Assembly: GCA_001312325.1 (NCBI GenBank) | Contig: BBDJ01000020.1 | Location: 21,407 to 85,406 of the forward strand | Length of the DNA stretch: 64,000 nucleotides | From: Lysinibacillus pakistanensis | Lineage (GTDB): Bacteria > Bacillota > Bacilli > Bacillales_A > Planococcaceae | Direction: 5' to 3' | Shown here: in pieces, positions 31,410 through 39,918 of the stretch | How positions within the stretch are numbered: position 1 is the stretch's first letter | Layout of the letters: every line of letters begins with the position of its first letter | The notes under the pieces: generated by a model | Told to the model about the DNA's origin: nothing | Seen by the model: only the letters and a program-made list of their open reading frames with translations | Database searches by the model: none | Translations under genes and position numbers: made by a program

Positions 31410-32272
31410 ATGATGAATCAACAAGCAATAGAGCAAATTGTGAATGAGGTCATTGCTGAATTACTGCATACAAAGCAGGAAGCGCCTATTACACAATACG
31501 ACATTCCCATCGGTATTTCAGCGAGACATATTCATTTGAAACAGGAGCATGTAGAGCATCTCTTTGGTAAGGGAGAGCAATTAACAGCAAAAAAAGATGC
31601 TGTCCCAACCAGGGCAGTTCGCAGCTAATGAAACATTAATGGTTGTTGGTCCAAAGGGCAGTATTTCAAATGTCCGTGTTTTAGGCCCTGCTCGTTCCTT
31701 AACACAGGTTGAAGTTAGCCATACAGATGCTATTGCATTAGGCATTCAGCCACCAATAAGAGAATCTGGCAATATTGCAGGATCAGCAAGCTGCACGTTA
31801 GTTGGCCCGAAAGGTAGTTTATATTTACATGAGGGAGTTATTATTGCCCAGGCACACATCCATATGTCACCAGAGGAAGCAAGTGAGTTAACCGTTTTTG
31901 ATGGAGAGTATGTGTCAATAAAAACGCAAGGTATCCGACCTGTGACATTTCATCATGTGAAAGTACGAGTTTCAGAGCGCTATCGTTTAGAGATGCATAT
32001 TGATACTGATGAAGCAAATGCTGGCTTCCTAAAATCTGGAGCAACAGGTACTTTAGTAAAAGAAAATAAGGAAGAGCTTACGTATAATTCCTCCCAAAAA
32101 AACTACTATTGTGCAGGCAAATGAAATTAATGAAAGAATAATAACTGAAAAGGATTTATTAGCCATTCAGGGACAAACAATTATCGTTCCTCGATTTACT
32201 AGATTCACTGCACTCGCAATGGATGCGGTGGTAACTTTAGGGATTACTATAGAGTATAAAGATGAAGGATGA
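31410..32272 (+). CDS. pduL: PduL-type phosphate acyltransferase 2 with encapsulation helix and C-terminal module (two frameshifts)
   Basis: About 286 residues. The N-terminal helix QAIEQIVNEVIAELLH is encapsulation-peptide-like; the catalytic PduL domain has IPIGISARHIHLK, QAHIHMSPEEA and EMHIDTDEANAG. After it comes a ~75-residue extension not found in PduL 1, ending IITEKDLLAIQGQTIIVP then RFTALAMDAVVTLGITIEY, which parallels the C-terminus of the protein at 29380. Frames break at the 7-A runs near 31590-31596 and 32096-32102 (one A too many each). Long for the family (about 210 residues). Confidence 0.88.
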
Positions 32273-32278
32273 TGATAC

Positions 32279-32548
32279 ATGCGTATAGGTACAGTCGTAG
32301 GAAATATTTGGGCAACACGTAAAGAAGAAGGGCTTCAGGGATTGAAATTGCTCATTATTCAACCTAAAAAAACAGATGGACAACTTGGTGATGAGCAAAT
32401 CGTTGCGGCAGATCGAATTGGCGCGGGTGTTGGTGATGATGTGATTTTAACGATGGGCAGTGCAGCTGTTCGAAGCTTTTCAAAAGAAACAATTTGTCCA
32501 ATTGATGCCATTATTGTAGGCATAATTGATGCAACAGAGGGATCGTGA
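32279..32548 (+). CDS. eutN: BMC-P vertex protein, EutN/CcmL family
   Basis: 89 residues: MRIGTVVGNIWATRKEEGLQGLKLLII, GAGVGDDVILTMGSAAVR and PIDAIIVGIID are the EutN/CcmL signature. Pentamers of this protein cap the shell vertices. It is the only BMC-P in the operon. Confidence 0.93.
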   Translation: MRIGTVVGNIWATRKEEGLQGLKLLIIQPKKTDGQLGDEQIVAADRIGAGVGDDVILTMGSAAVRSFSKETICPIDAIIVGIIDATEGS

Positions 32549-32558
32549 GGTGAAAGCA

Positions 32559-32948
32559 ATGAAAGAAGCGATTGGTATGATTGAAACATATGGTATGGTC
32601 GGCTCTATTGAGGCAGCAGACGCTATGCTAAAGGCCTCGAATGTCCAATTAGTCAAACATGAATTAATAGATGGTGGGATTGTAACTGTTATTGTTGAGG
32701 GGGATGTTGGAGCTGTGCAGGCAGCTGTTGAAGCAGGAAAAGCAGCGGTTGCTCGCGTTGGCACATTGTTAAGTGCACATGTAATTCCAAGGGCAGCAGA
32801 CGATGTTTTTACAACAATCATTGATCATCCCCAAGCAAAACCAAAAGTAGAAAAAAACGTGGAAAGAGTACCGAAAACATCCTCCCGTAGTAAAGCTCAA
32901 GTAAAAGAAACTGCCCAAAATTCTTCTACAGATGTTCAAAGTGAATAA
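32559..32948 (+). CDS. BMC-H shell protein 4 with basic/polar C-terminal tail
   Basis: 129 residues: a BMC domain ([62 protein letters not shown]) and a 40-residue Lys/Ser/Gln-rich tail (KPKVEKNVERVPKTSSRSKAQ...). The pore loop (HELIDGGIV) differs from copies 1 and 3. ATG 32559 follows GAGGTGA; an in-frame ATG at 32526 is inside the EutN gene. Tails like this can bind cargo or cytosolic partners. Confidence 0.92.
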   Translation: MKEAIGMIETYGMVGSIEAADAMLKASNVQLVKHELIDGGIVTVIVEGDVGAVQAAVEAGKAAVARVGTLLSAHVIPRAADDVFTTIIDHPQAKPKVEKNVERVPKTSSRSKAQVKETAQNSSTDVQSE

Positions 32949-33042
32949 TCAATTTCGCCTTGGCGTAATTGAAGCTGCCGCTTCGCTTTCGCACAGTAAA
33001 GAATTGCTGAATGAAGATAAAATGATCTCTGTATCTATATGA
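32932..33042 (+). CDS. Short overlapping ORF or displaced tail
   Basis: 36 codons from ATG 32932, overlapping the end of the previous shell gene in another frame: begins MFKVNNQFRLGVIEAAASLS and ends DKMISVSI. The middle (RLGVIEAAASLSHSKELL) is helical and amphipathic. It could be a small peptide, the true tail of the shell protein after a frameshift, or chance. No ribosome site is evident, so I rank it low. Confidence 0.25.
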   Translation: MFKVNNQFRLGVIEAAASLSHSKELLNEDKMISVSI

Positions 33043-33070
33043 CAATGTATCACTATGAGGAGTGAAGATA

Positions 33071-34009
33071 ATGGGATTTAAAAGGCCAAAGATCGCCATT
33101 ATTGGTGCTGGTCATACAGGTGCCACTGTAGCTTTAATGGTTGCTCAAAAAGAAATCGGAGATATCGTTCTAGTCGATATTCCAGATTTAGAAAAACCAG
33201 CTAAGGGGAAGGCGCTAGATATTTTACAAACAGGCCCAATAGAAAAATTTAATGTGCATATTGCAGGTACAGCACAATATGAGGAAATTGCCCATGCTGA
33301 TATTGTTGTCATAACAGCAGGTATTGCTAGAAAACCTGGAATGACTCGAGAGGATTTGATCACAACAAATGCCTCGATTATTCGTTCTGTTAGCGAAAAT
33401 GTAAAGCGCTTTGCCCCAAACAGCTATGTCATTGTGCTGAGTAACCCTGTCGATGCTATGACCTATGTTTGTCTAGAAACTACAGGCTTCTCCAAAAATC
33501 GTGTTATGGGGCAATCAGGCATTTTAGATACAGCTCGCTTTAATACATTTATTGCAGAGGCACTGCAGCTAGCAGCAGAGGACGTGTCGAGCTTTGTTTT
33601 GGGAGGGCATGGAGATGAGATGGTGCCACTTGTGCGCTATACGTATGTCGGTGGAATCCCGCTCGAGAAAATGCTTCCAAAAGCACAAATCCAACAATTA
33701 GTGGAACGGACACGGAAAGGTGGCGGCGAAATTGTGGAGCTTCTTGGCAATGGTAGTGCCTATTACGCGCCAGCAGCATCAATTGTCCAAATGATAGAAG
33801 CCATCATCAAGGATAAACGAAAAGTTATACCCGTTATCGCTTATTTACAGGGGGAATACCATGTAACCGATGCTTGTATTGGTGTACCAGTTATTCTTGG
33901 TGGGAATGGAATAGAAAGTGTTATTGAATTACACTTGAACGAAGAAGAACATCAGGCATTTAGCAAGTCTGTTCAGGCTGTCAATTGTACGTTAAATTAT
34001 ATTAAATAA
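33071..34009 (+). CDS. Malate dehydrogenase (lactate/malate dehydrogenase family) in the BMC operon
   Basis: 312 residues, intact and of typical Bacillus Mdh length. [14 protein letters not shown] is the NAD fold. The substrate loop [15 protein letters not shown] carries the two Arg residues of malate rather than lactate enzymes, and the catalytic His lies in [14 protein letters not shown] 33071 sits 8 bases after GAGGAG. Last gene of the BMC operon. A housekeeping mdh is expected elsewhere, so this extra copy may serve NAD+ regeneration for the aldehyde dehydrogenase; that is inference. Confidence 0.88.
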   Translation: MGFKRPKIAIIGAGHTGATVALMVAQKEIGDIVLVDIPDLEKPAKGKALDILQTGPIEKFNVHIAGTAQYEEIAHADIVVITAGIARKPGMTREDLITTNASIIRSVSENVKRFAPNSYVIVLSNPVDAMTYVCLETTGFSKNRVMGQSGILDTARFNTFIAEALQLAAEDVSSFVLGGHGDEMVPLVRYTYVGGIPLEKMLPKAQIQQLVERTRKGGGEIVELLGNGSAYYAPAASIVQMIEAIIKDKRKVIPVIAYLQGEYHVTDACIGVPVILGGNGIESVIELHLNEEEHQAFSKSVQAVNCTLNYIK

Positions 34010-34018
34010 ATCATTACA

Positions 34019-34050
34019 CCATCTAATAAGGAAGGCGTATTAGATGGTTT
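34019..34050 (+). terminator. Hairpin after the BMC operon
   Basis: CCATCTAATA / TATTAGATGG stem followed by TTTAAT; weak T tract, backed up by the stronger terminator just downstream. Confidence 0.6.
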
Positions 34051-34063
34051 AATACATACTTAG

Positions 34064-34109
34064 CGAAAGCAACTTAACATTAACACAATGTTGGTTGCTT
34101 TCGTTTTTC
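34064..34109 (+). terminator. Strong terminator of the BMC operon
   Basis: CGAAAGCAAC (34064-34073) / GTTGCTTTCG (34094-34103) followed by TTTTT. Confidence 0.85.
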
Positions 34110-34183
34110 TTAATATTCTTTCAATAAATGAAAGATTTCTGTACAATTAGAACGTTAAAGTCGGAAGCTTAATAGAAGAACAT

Positions 34184-34330
34184 ATGAAGCAGACATTTAT
34201 CGTTGTTGATAGTCAAAACTCTTATTTGAGTCAAAAAAATACTTGAGCACACTTAAACCAAGTGAAGGTTAATTATCCAGTTTACCGTTTGGAGGATTGT
34301 GCATTTGGCAAGCTAGGTTGGGAGCTTTAC
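34184..34330 (+). pseudogene. Possible decayed gene fragment in the 34.1-34.46 kb gap
   Basis: From ATG 34184 a frame reads MKQTFIVVDSQNSYLSQ, hits a stop after about 20 codons, and continues in the same frame with HLNQVKVNYPVYRLEDCAF then GKLGWELY before another stop. It looks like the remnant of a gene, not a functional one. No family recognised. The rest of 34110-34460 shows nothing else. Confidence 0.25.
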
Positions 34331-34460
34331 TAAAGGGTTCTACGGCAATCGGAGGATAAGATAATTCAATAAAACCATGGGATTCATTTATCGAACAGAA
34401 TTAGCGCAATTTTTCTGTAAAATAAACTAAGATACAAAATTAAAAAAAGGGGAACTTCAT

Positions 34461-35057
34461 ATGAATAAAAGACAGTGGAGAGTAGGAATTTTTTTATTTG
34501 ATGATGTAGAGGTTTTAGATTTTGCTGGGCCATTTGAAGTCTTTTCTGTCACTGAAATAGAAAATGGTCAGCAGCCATTTGTCGTAGAAACAGTATCAGA
34601 GAAAGGGAACTTAGTAATTGCTAGTAATGGGTTAAAGGTACAGCCTGATTACAGTTTTGATAATGTCCCTAGATTTGATATTTTAATTATACCTGGAGGT
34701 CTAGGTGCAAGAGAACGAGAAATGTATAATGATAATGTAATAAACTGGATTACAAGTCAAATGAAAACGGTGCAACTCATGACATCTGTATGTACGGGTG
34801 CTTTACTATTAGCGAAGGCTGGTTTACTAAATGGTAAAATGGCGACGACTCATTGGGCAAGTCTTGAAAGGTTAAAAATAGAATTTCCACAAGTCGAAGT
34901 ACAACGGGAAGTTAAATTTGTAGATGAAGGCAATGTAATTACATCTGGTGGAATTTCAGCAGGTATCAATATGTCATTTCATATTGTGAAAAGATTACTA
35001 GGTTCTGAAGTTGCTCAGAATACTGCTAAAATTATGGAATACGAAATTATTATTTAA
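34461..35057 (+). CDS. DJ-1/PfpI family protein
   Basis: 198 residues, intact. VGIFLFDDVEVLDFAGPFEVF starts the class-I glutamine-amidotransferase-like fold, LIIPGGLG follows, and the nucleophile Cys sits in MTSVCTGALLLAKAGLL. The TTHWASLE stretch is typical of the GATase1_AraC-like subgroup, but no AraC domain is attached. Might be an isonitrile hydratase-like or stress enzyme; substrate unknown. AAAGGGGA precedes the start. Confidence 0.85.
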   Translation: MNKRQWRVGIFLFDDVEVLDFAGPFEVFSVTEIENGQQPFVVETVSEKGNLVIASNGLKVQPDYSFDNVPRFDILIIPGGLGAREREMYNDNVINWITSQMKTVQLMTSVCTGALLLAKAGLLNGKMATTHWASLERLKIEFPQVEVQREVKFVDEGNVITSGGISAGINMSFHIVKRLLGSEVAQNTAKIMEYEIII

Positions 35058-35166
35058 ATGATAAATGCCTAGCAAATTATAAGGCATCACGAATCGATTT
35101 GGCAACAATGGTTTGTCACTACCCAGCTAATGAACTTCTTTAAAAACTGATAAAAGAGAGGATTCA

Positions 35167-35715
35167 ATGATGCTTATCAAACAACAGGAATTTTATATAA
35201 ATGGTCTTCGTTACACGATTAGATCCGCTACTATCCCAGATGCACAAGCATTATCAGACCTAAGATTACAATTAGATGGAGAAACGGAAAATTTTGATCG
35301 CGAGCATGGAGAAGCATTTATCGATACAGCTGGGTTTGAACAGATTATTCGTATAGATACAGAAAGCCCAAGCAATATATGTTTAGTAGCTGTCGTCGAT
35401 AACCAGATTATCGGATTTTCAAGATGCGAGGGATCAGCATTAAAACGATTAGCGCATAAAGTGGAATTTGGTGTGGGTGTAATGAAAGAATTTTGGGGCT
35501 ATGGCATCGGTAAAAACCTCTTACAAGTATCGATCGATTGGGCAGATGCCAACAATATAAAGAAAATAGTCTTACAAGTTTTAGAGACAAATGACAAAGC
35601 AAGTAGACTCTATGAAAAACTTGGCTTTACTGTAGAAGGTATTTTAAAAAATGATAAACGCCTTTCTGATGGCAAATACTATCATACCATTATTATGGGT
35701 AGATGGAAGGCATAA
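35167..35715 (+). CDS. GNAT family N-acetyltransferase
   Basis: 182 residues. YTIRSATIPDAQAL begins the domain; the acetyl-CoA motif is VMKEFWGYGIGKNLLQ, followed by LEVLETNDKASRLYEKLGF, typical of the RimI/YkkB-like GNATs (the string here is VLQVLETNDKAS). AGAGAGG lies upstream of ATG 35167 (ATG-ATG). Substrate unknown. Confidence 0.87.
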   Translation: MMLIKQQEFYINGLRYTIRSATIPDAQALSDLRLQLDGETENFDREHGEAFIDTAGFEQIIRIDTESPSNICLVAVVDNQIIGFSRCEGSALKRLAHKVEFGVGVMKEFWGYGIGKNLLQVSIDWADANNIKKIVLQVLETNDKASRLYEKLGFTVEGILKNDKRLSDGKYYHTIIMGRWKA

Positions 35716-35819
35716 ACTAGCTGTCTTCCTCGCCTTCTGTGCAAAAGAGATACTTAGGAATTTATGGATGTAAATAATATGAGGATTATGAAAATAAAAA
35801 AAGAAGGAAGTGTGCTAAT

Positions 35820-36065
35820 TTGAAACGAGAGGGAATTGTAGAATGGTATAAAGAAGAAGAGGGCTATGGACGGATCCTTCTTAAAGACGAAGAAGGAGTA
35901 CATGTTTTCGTTCATTTTAGCTCAATTCTTTTGGATAAAGATCGATTTCCTGATTATTTTAGATACCTTCGTCAGAAGCAAAAAGTCTCCTTTGATTTAA
36001 TTGAAACGTCCATGACAGGTGAACAGAAGTATGTAGCTGAAAATGTGATGATAATTTCAGACTAA
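35820..36065 (+). CDS. Cold-shock-like (S1/CSD fold) small protein
   Basis: 81 residues starting at TTG 35820. GIVEWYKEEEGYGRILLKD then VHVFVHFSSIL resembles the RNP motifs of cold-shock domains (GxVxWYxxExGYG and VFVHFS), and KVSFDLIE fits the last strand. It is longer and more divergent than CspA proteins. Probably binds single-stranded nucleic acid. Monocistronic. Confidence 0.7.
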   Translation: MKREGIVEWYKEEEGYGRILLKDEEGVHVFVHFSSILLDKDRFPDYFRYLRQKQKVSFDLIETSMTGEQKYVAENVMIISD

Positions 36066-36316
36066 AGCATACCCACCCTATGAAGAGGCACTAAAAAAAG
36101 TCGATTTGCCACAAAAATTGTGATACAAATCAACTATTTTAAGTTTTCAAATCTAACAAAAAGACTGATTTCTAATTTAGTTTTCAGTGTCCTCTCTTGT
36201 GCGATGGCGGTTTTTTTATGTAATGTCAGCATATTAGCAAAATCCTTTTGAATATGAACTAAACCATCGTACATAACATAGTATAAATAAAATGTTATAA
36301 AAGGATGATGCTTAAC

Positions 36317-36436
36317 ATGTCAGCTAGGATTTCCAAAGCACAAAATGGCTCCCTTTCTAGGGGAGGAGGTACATCTGAAGGTTGGGATGATATTGACCGT
36401 TGGGAAAATGACGGGGGCAGAAGTCTTGATACATGA
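36317..36436 (+). CDS. Small hydrophilic ORF
   Basis: 39 codons from ATG 36317 with AAAGGATG about 9 bases upstream: starts MSARISKAQNGSLSRGGGTS and continues EGWDDIDRWENDGGRSLDT. Followed by a strong terminator, which supports expression. No family recognised. Confidence 0.45.
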   Translation: MSARISKAQNGSLSRGGGTSEGWDDIDRWENDGGRSLDT

Positions 36437-36475
36437 TGAATATTTTTGAATCGAAAGAGACTGGGATAAAAACAA

Positions 36476-36515
36476 AAAATGTTAGACCAATTGTAGCTTG
36501 GTCTAACATTTTTTT
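36476..36515. terminator. Bidirectional terminator
   Basis: AATGTTAGACCAA / TTGGTCTAACATT stem, 7-nt loop, with A-rich 5' and T-rich 3' flanks; lies between convergent genes. Confidence 0.88.
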
Positions 36516-36604
36516 GATTCAAGAGGAAACTCTCAACTTAATGAAGTGAAAATTTATTATCCATTTTCGATATTTTTCATAATAATCAAAGTTATGTCCA
36601 GCCC

Positions 36605-37516
36605 TTAAAAATTAAATGAGGATTCCTTAAATTGAATTGTATCCATATAAGTCGCTGTTCCTTGCTCGAACTGAACTTTTACATGCATATAATACGTGCC
36701 TATTGGATATGAGCCATCTTCATTTATAATCTTTTCAACCTTGTTCATTTGCTCATCAAAAAAAACTATTTCACTGTGAAGTATATCCAAGTCATTAGTC
36801 ATCAGTTTGACTTTTTCTGGTTTCTGAAGGGGAATAGCTTCATTAAAGGATGCTTGTATATTCGACAGTGGTGTTTCGTGTTCTTTTTGCTTTTTTTCTC
36901 CTGTTTTAATGTCAGTGTATGTCCAACTATATTGTTGGAGGTATAAAGAGAGTTGTTCTTCTTCGTTTATTGCAAATGCTAATTGAGGTGGTTGCTCATA
37001 GATGGGTTGTCCAAGTGAGATAGGCTTTTGATCCTGAATAACCATACCAACAAGTGTATCATTGGCTGCAATAGCTATTTTATAGTGCAGGGTCCATATG
37101 TCCTTTTTAGCATCAAACTTTATATTGGTGATGATTGGGTTGTACTCAAGATTTTCTGCTACTTTAGAGAGGACCTCATTTGTAGATAGTGTACTATTTA
37201 ATTTTGATGGTACAATTTCAATTTTATCTGTCCTTGTTTGACCTGGATAAGATTCATTAATTGCCCCAGCCCATACTTTCACATAGTCACCCACAGCTAA
37301 TTTCATGGTTGTGGAAACCCATAATGCATTCACAAACTGTGGATTCGAATTATTTAAATAGACCGGATTATTACTGACAACTAAGTATCTACCATCTTCT
37401 GCTGCTGTTATATATCCTTCCATAGTAGCAGAGCTTCGTTTGTTTTTGGTACCATTTGCTGTGCCGCAACTAGCTAGAATAAGGATTATCATACATGCTA
37501 ATATTATTTTTTTCAA
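36605..37516 (-). CDS. Lipoprotein with DUF3221-like domain
   Basis: 303 residues, intact. The signal KKIILACMIILILASCG ends in a lipobox (LASC), so it should be a membrane-anchored lipoprotein. Residues about 30-105 (MEGYITAAEDGRYLVVSNNP ... GDYVKVWAGAI) match the DUF3221 beta-barrel found in Bacillales lipoproteins. The C-terminal half is a second beta-rich domain with no recognised family. Single gene. Function unknown. Confidence 0.82.
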   Translation of the reverse strand: MKKIILACMIILILASCGTANGTKNKRSSATMEGYITAAEDGRYLVVSNNPVYLNNSNPQFVNALWVSTTMKLAVGDYVKVWAGAINESYPGQTRTDKIEIVPSKLNSTLSTNEVLSKVAENLEYNPIITNIKFDAKKDIWTLHYKIAIAANDTLVGMVIQDQKPISLGQPIYEQPPQLAFAINEEEQLSLYLQQYSWTYTDIKTGEKKQKEHETPLSNIQASFNEAIPLQKPEKVKLMTNDLDILHSEIVFFDEQMNKVEKIINEDGSYPIGTYYMHVKVQFEQGTATYMDTIQFKESSFNF

Positions 37517-37783
37517 AGCGATACCTCCTATTTACGAATTAGACGCTTTCATTTCTGATAGGTTACTCTAGTTATCATCAGGTTAGCATTCAAGGCAAAT
37601 TCTTTGGCACCAAGTAAAAAAAATGTGTAGAAAGGATGTAGAAAAGTATACAAATGAACAAATAAGAGAGCATATACTTCTCATCGAACAATGAACAGCA
37701 TGATAGGATTTTTCACCAAAAAAATTCAGTTTTCCATAAAGTACAGCTTTATAAATTTTGTTTAATTATTTCCATAATTTTGG

Positions 37784-37975
37784 TTGACAAAATTGTGTAT
37801 TAAGCTATAATACATCCGAAGTGTATTATAGGCTTAATACGTTTTTTTTAGTTGGTGTATTAGGTGATTAATACGGATGGTTCGGTGCTAAAGCAATATG
37901 ATTTGGTGCATAGTTCTTTATAAAAAACAATGCATTGTCTATCATTTTGCGTATTGTGTATTAAGTGATTAATAC
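37784..37975 (+). promoter_or_regulatory. Promoter with four copies of a GTATTA-N5/6-TAATAC operator
   Basis: TTGACA (37784-37789), 16-bp spacer, TATAAT (37806-37811) is a consensus sigma-A promoter for the GntR-ABC operon. The palindrome GTATTA..TAATAC occurs at 37797-37813 (over the -10), 37823-37840, 37857-37874 and 37958-37975. These are the likely binding sites of the YtrA-type repressor encoded next. The rest of 37517-37783 shows no gene. Confidence 0.82.
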
Positions 37976-38005
37976 ATGACATATTATTGCAAGGAGTTGA
38001 ATTAA

Positions 38006-38393
38006 TTGACTGTAAAGTTTAATAATCGAGATCCGGTTTATGTACAGGTTATCCGGCATTTTAAAGAGCAAATTGCCAAGGGATTCTTTGAACCTGGTCA
38101 GGAAGTTCCCTCAAGAAGGGAACTAGCCAATCAGCTGAAGATTAACCCAAATACTGCACAAAGCTTATAAGGAAATGGAGGAACAAGGATTGATTTTTAC
38201 TGAAGGAAATATGCCAAGCTGTATTACGAAAGATGAAGCGGTCCTTAAAAGTGTCCGTGAAGAATTAATTATCGAAGCCGTTGACTTATTTTTAGGTTCT
38301 ATTAAAGCCATCAATGTGCCGTTATCTGAAGTGTTGAATCTAGTTGAGAAAAAGTATGAGGCTGAAAGTGGGGAAACGGAGGAATCAATATGA
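38006..38393 (+). CDS. GntR family (YtrA subfamily) transcriptional regulator (one frameshift)
   Basis: About 128 residues, the short YtrA size: winged helix PVYVQVIRHFKEQIAKGFFEP, then EVPSRRELANQLKINPNTA and a short C-terminal helical tail. TTG 38006 follows AAGGAG by 9 bases. The frame shifts near 38157-38165 (CACAAAGC; one base extra). It overlaps the ATPase gene by 4 bp. YtrA proteins repress their own ABC operon until cell-wall-active or bacitracin-like stress. Confidence 0.85.
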
Positions 38394-39083
38394 TCGAAGT
38401 GAAAAATGTCCATAAAAAATACGGCAGGAAACAAGTGTTAAAAGATCTTTCCTTTACTGCTAAAAAGGCTGAAATTACTTGCTTAATTGGGATAAATGGA
38501 GTAGGAAAGACGACAATCATGAAGGCTATTATGGCACTCACGCCGATTAATAGCGGTGAAATTTTAATAGATGGGGAAAAAAATTCGGAAGGACAGCTTT
38601 GAAAAAAATAACTTTTATTCCGGAAACAATCGCAATGCTGCCACAAATGAGAATTGCTGAGGCTTTTACCTTCATGGCGGATTTTTATAAATGTTGGAAC
38701 CCACAAAGGGCAGAGGAGCTGTTGCAATTTTTTTAAGCTAGACCCAACTGAAAAAAATTGCTAATTTATCAATGGGGAGTGCAGCTAAAGTCAATATGCT
38801 GTTAGGCTTAGCACTAGATGTGGATTACTTACTGATGGATGAACCATTCTCTGGTATTGATATGTTCTCCCGTGAACAGATTGCCGAAGTGTTTACAAGC
38901 CATTTAATTGAAGAACGTGGTGTAATTCTCACAACCCATGAAATCGGTGATATTGAACACTTAATTGATAAAGCTGTACTTATTGATAATGGTGAAGTAA
39001 TAAGGGAATTTAGCGTGGAGGAAGTGCGTGAGAATGAAGGAAAATCAGTTGTTGATGTCATGCGGGAGGTGTATCGAGGATGA
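38390..39083 (+). CDS. ABC transporter ATP-binding protein, YtrB-like (four frameshifts)
   Basis: About 229 residues. Walker A GINGVGKTT, a degenerate signature region LSMGSAAKVNMLLGLAL in place of LSGGQ, Walker B YLLMDEPFSGID and H-loop TTHEIGDIEHL. The LSMG signature is a feature of GntR-linked YtrB/YhcG-type ATPases. Frames break at four 7-base runs near 38578-38584, 38605-38611, 38729-38735 and 38751-38757, each one base too long. Overlaps its neighbours by 4 bp on both sides. Confidence 0.85.
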
Positions 39084-39903
39084 AAAATTATTTAAAGCTT
39101 GTAAACTTTGAAATAAGCCGATTTTTCAAATTGTATTTAATTCTAATAGGGTTAACAATAGTCTGTCAGTTAATTGGAGTAATTAGGGTCTCAAAAGGAT
39201 ATATGGATCTAGCTAAAAAGGCGATGGATAAAAATCAACTATCAGTGAGCCAATTTATTGAGCAATATGGAGCTTTTTCATTCCAACGCTTTGTTTATTC
39301 TGAATGGTTTTTGTTGTCGATCTATATTGGTATCGCCATGTTAATGATTTATGTTTTTATTATTTGGTATCGGGATTGGCTCGGAAAAAGTTCTTTCATT
39401 TACAGATTATTGATGTTGCCGACTGAAAGAATTACTATTTATTTCGCTAAACTGACGGCAATTATGCTTTTGCTTTTTGGTCTAATTACCTTACAACTAT
39501 TATTAGTACGAATCGAAATACAAATTGTAAATAGTATTGTACCAGCAGATTTCCGAACATATAGCTATGGGTTTAGTAATATGGATATATTTGTCTTACT
39601 GTATCCTAACACATTTACTGAATTTCTCCTGATTTATGGAATTGGGCTAATCTTCGTAGCAGTACTATTCACGGCTATATTATTTGAGCGGAGTTACCGT
39701 TTAAGGGGTATTTTCTTTGCAATCGTTTATGGAGTGCTTTCATTAGGTGTCTTTTTTTGCACCGTTATTATTGAATGGTTTTTACCCACGCTATTTTTTT
39801 TCCACTTGAAATCATACTAATGGGGATGGTAACAAGCTTCATTGTTTTAGGTAGTACCATTGGGATCGCGAATCACTTGCTTAAACATAAAATAATGGTC
39901 TAA
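39080..39903 (+). CDS. ABC transporter permease of the GntR operon (one frameshift)
   Basis: About 274 residues with six hydrophobic segments, ABC-2-like. No substrate motif. The frame breaks at the 8-T run near 39794-39801 (restored with 9 T), after which the last helix ends at 39903. Starts within the ATPase stop (ATGA). Confidence 0.8.
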
Positions 39904-39918
39904 TGGGAGGGAATGACA

